64,000 nucleotides of DNA from Streptomyces sp. MMBL 11-1 (GTDB taxonomy: Bacteria > Actinomycetota > Actinomycetes > Streptomycetales > Streptomycetaceae): positions 7,505,001-7,569,000 of the forward strand of contig NZ_CP117709.1 of the NCBI RefSeq assembly GCF_028622875.1. Reading direction: 5' to 3'. Each line of letters starts with the position of its first letter. Position 1 is the first letter of the stretch. The position numbers and the translations under genes are program-made. The notes under the pieces are model-generated. The model saw only the letters and a list, made by a program, of their open reading frames with translations, ran no database searches and was not told the origin of the DNA. Positions 61,972 to 64,000 of the stretch are shown piece after piece.

Positions 61972-63087
61972 ATGGTGACAAGACTCAACAGAACGACCCT
62001 GGTGTCCGCCCTGATCGTGGCGACCGCCCTGGCGCTGGTCGCGCTCGGGCTCACCACGATCACGTACGCCGGGACGACCGCCGCCGAGGCGGCCCCGCCC
62101 GCGGCCGGCAAACCCGCGGCGGCCTCGCACGTCATGCGGGGCCACGAGATGGCGCCGGCGAAGCCCGTCGCTTTCGGGGACGACCCCGACGGCGACGGCT
62201 ACATACCGGCAAACCCGCCGGTCACAGGAGTGGAGCCGTCCGACGAGATCCCGCCGCACCGCTACTTCCACGAGTTCCAGGCCAACTGCTCGGTCAGCCA
62301 CACCGCCCCGGACGACCCGATCGTCTACCCGGGCCGGGCCGGCGCGTCGCACGACCACACGTTCATGGGCAACGACACCACGAACGCGAACAGCACCACC
62401 GCGTCCCTGAGCGCGGGCGGAACCGCCTGCCTCGCGCCCGGCGACCTGTCCGCCTACTGGATGCCGACCCTCTACAACGGGAACGAGGAGATCCGCCCGG
62501 TCGGCCCCCAGACCATCTACTACAAGGCCGGAGTCACCGACTACCGCACCGTACGGCCCTTCCCCAAGGGTCTGCGGTTCGTCGTCGGCAGCCCCACGCA
62601 GACCGCCCAGGAGTTCCGCGACCACCCCGGCATGGTCGAGGGGTACGAGTGCGGTGAGAGCTACCACAACTACGACTTCCCGGCCGCCTGCCCGACCAGC
62701 CGGGACACCCAGCTCAACCTGCGTATGCAGGCGCCCAGTTGCTGGGACGGCAAGCACCTGGACACCCCGGACCACAAGGCCCACATGGCCTATCCGATCG
62801 TGATGGGGGCCAACCAGGACGTCTGCCCGACGAGCCACCCGGTCGCCCTGCCGATGATCGAGTTCAAGATGGCGTGGCCGGTCAACGGTGACATGTCGCA
62901 GGTGAGACTGGCCAGCGGCACCGGTCACTCGTTCCACTACGACTTCTTCAACGCCTGGGACGACGCCACGCTCGACGCCCTGGTCGACCACTGCATCGTC
63001 GGTGCTCTCCAGTGCAACGCCCGTGGCTACGACGAGAACAACCCGGGAGAGGGAGCGGTTCTGGACGAGAACTACGAACTGCCCTGA
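61972..63087 (+). CDS. Secreted DUF1996 protein
   Basis: 371 residues from ATG 61972 (GGAGG five bases upstream). Signal anchor LIVATALALVALGLTTITYA, then the DUF1996 domain: YFHEFQANCSVSHTAPDDP, ASHDHTFMGN, YWMPTLYNG, then AHMAYPIVMGANQDVCPTSH and FHYDFFNAWDD. His-, Asp- and Cys-rich, found in fungi and actinobacteria; reported in secreted, possibly carbohydrate-related proteins, but the activity is unknown. Shares its operator type with the protease gene. Confidence 0.88.
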   Translation: MVTRLNRTTLVSALIVATALALVALGLTTITYAGTTAAEAAPPAAGKPAAASHVMRGHEMAPAKPVAFGDDPDGDGYIPANPPVTGVEPSDEIPPHRYFHEFQANCSVSHTAPDDPIVYPGRAGASHDHTFMGNDTTNANSTTASLSAGGTACLAPGDLSAYWMPTLYNGNEEIRPVGPQTIYYKAGVTDYRTVRPFPKGLRFVVGSPTQTAQEFRDHPGMVEGYECGESYHNYDFPAACPTSRDTQLNLRMQAPSCWDGKHLDTPDHKAHMAYPIVMGANQDVCPTSHPVALPMIEFKMAWPVNGDMSQVRLASGTGHSFHYDFFNAWDDATLDALVDHCIVGALQCNARGYDENNPGEGAVLDENYELP

Positions 63088-63131
63088 CCCTGCCCGTCGC
63101 TTCTCCCTCACGGGTGCACCCCGCCCGCGAG

Positions 63132-63145
63132 GGAGAGCGCTCTCC
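63132..63145. promoter_or_regulatory. LacI-type operator palindrome GGAGAGCGCTCTCC, third copy
   Basis: Identical 14-bp palindrome to 61817-61830, 45 bases after the DUF1996 stop and 202 bases before the ICL/PEPM gene. No clear promoter hexamers adjoin it. Confidence 0.65.
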
Positions 63146-63346
63146 GGCTCTCGTCGGCCCCCCCGCCCGCTCCTGAATGCCCTGCCTTCTCTTCCCCGTT
63201 TCCCGTCCCACCAGCCGCGTCCCGGGAGGAGGTTACGTCCGCCACGTCCGCGTGAGCGCCTTCGTTCGCGGCACCCCGTGGGGCTGGTCGCGTTCGTGCC
63301 CCGGTGGCGCCCCGTCGGCACACCGCGGGGGGGTAGCGTGATCGGC

Positions 63347-64000
63347 ATGGACCTTCGTACCACCGTTGAGCGCGCTCAACGACTCAAGCAACTGCACGCC
63401 GAGCACAGGCCCCTCGTGCTGCCTACCGTCTGGGACGTCTGGTCCGCGCGGACAGCAGCCGACGCCGGGTTCCCCGCTCTGACGGTCGGCAGCCACCCGC
63501 TCGCCGACTCCCGGGGGGCCGCGGACCAGGAGGGGCAGACCTTCGAGGAGGTGCTCGCCGCCGTCCGCCCGATCATCGCGGCGGTCGACGTCCCCGTCTC
63601 CGTGGACCTGGAGGCCGGCTACGGACAGAAGCCCGCGGATCTCGTCGCCGGTCTCGTCGATGTCGGCGGCGTGGGTCTCAACATCGAGGACACCGTCCAC
63701 TCGGAGGGCGGACGCGTGCGCAGCACGCAGGAGCACGCGAACTACGTCGCCGGCCTGCGCGCGGCGGCCGACGACGTGGGGGTCCCGGTCTGGATCAACG
63801 GGCGCACCGACCTGTTCCTGTACGCGGAAGACGCTTCCGCCGTTCTCGAAGAGGCGATCGAGCGACTGCGGGCCCTGGAGCAGGCGGGCGCCGACAGCGT
63901 CTACCCGGTGCGTATCCAGGACAACGACGAGCTGCTCGCGGCAGTGACGGCCGCCGTCTCCGTACCGGTGAACTCCACGGCCCACCCGGTCAAGCACGAT
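63347..64000 (+). CDS. Isocitrate lyase/PEP mutase-family protein (runs off right edge)
   Basis: 218 codons from ATG 63347, open to the window end. LVLPTVWDVWSARTAADAGF, ALTVGSHPLADSRG, VPVSVDLEAGYG (metal-binding DxEAGYG), VGGVGLNIEDTVHSEGG and WINGRTDLFL match the ICL/PEPM superfamily group of oxaloacetate decarboxylase/methylisocitrate lyase-like enzymes. Substrate uncertain. GTG 63338 is an alternative start. Confidence 0.85.
   Translation, partial: MDLRTTVERAQRLKQLHAEHRPLVLPTVWDVWSARTAADAGFPALTVGSHPLADSRGAADQEGQTFEEVLAAVRPIIAAVDVPVSVDLEAGYGQKPADLVAGLVDVGGVGLNIEDTVHSEGGRVRSTQEHANYVAGLRAAADDVGVPVWINGRTDLFLYAEDASAVLEEAIERLRALEQAGADSVYPVRIQDNDELLAAVTAAVSVPVNSTAHPVKHD

Overview
The window is high-GC actinobacterial DNA whose gene set (linear-replicon-type conjugation genes, streptogrisin-type protease, encapsulin with a DyP peroxidase, ECF41-type sigma factor, SCO-type lipoprotein) points to a Streptomyces chromosome or large linear replicon. 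Four blocks can be told apart.

(1) 1-18.8 kb, almost all on the minus strand, is a mobile-element conjugation module. In transcription order it holds a secreted muramidase-like/NlpC-P60 hydrolase, a small membrane protein, a membrane-anchored transfer protein, a polytopic VirB6/TrbL-like protein, an SCO6880-type protein, a VirB4-like ATPase, several Streptomyces-plasmid hypothetical proteins, a relaxase N-terminal fragment, a VirD4/TraG-like coupling protein, a protein made of two DnaB N-terminal domains, a C5-cytosine methyltransferase and a DUF4913 protein. It looks like a type IV secretion-like machine rather than the usual single-protein TraB system. At least three of its genes carry single-base frameshifts (two in A runs), and the relaxase stops early, so the element is either decaying or the assembly has indels. 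A 38-bp sequence occurs three times in its intergenic gaps.

(2) 19.1-29 kb starts with a DNA methyltransferase convergent with a PD-(D/E)XK nuclease, separated by a perfect 20-bp inverted repeat. A phosphate unit follows: PhoX phosphatase divergent from pstSCAB, which has four tandem 11-bp PHO-box-like repeats upstream and ends in an OmpR/PhoB-type regulator lacking the phosphorylatable Asp.

(3) 28.6-42.6 kb is a metalloid and mercury resistance island: two arsenate reductase-like proteins, four ArsR regulators with visible operators, a second PstS, thioredoxin reductase, ACR3 arsenite pump, DUF2180 zinc protein, three flavoprotein oxidoreductases, merR/merB (no merA in the window), and a Cys-tailed flavoprotein coupled to an MFS exporter. 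The extra Pst/PhoX genes next to ars genes suggest phosphate scavenging under arsenate stress. The right edge (42.5-44.8 kb) has the last 20 codons of an L-serine dehydratase-like gene, an excisionase-like protein without an integrase, and a broken IS5-family element, i.e. recombination debris.

(4) 45-64 kb is ordinary chromosomal DNA: panD, acetyltransferases, a PIG-L deacetylase, a PLP decarboxylase, an encapsulin/DyP nanocompartment operon, a MurE-like ligase, an esterase, an ABC ATPase, an ECF41-type sigma factor, secreted proteins and an ICL/PEP-mutase family enzyme cut by the right edge. Three copies of a GAGAGCGCTCTC palindrome sit around the secreted-protein genes, two just downstream of recognisable promoters, suggesting one LacI-family repressor controls them.
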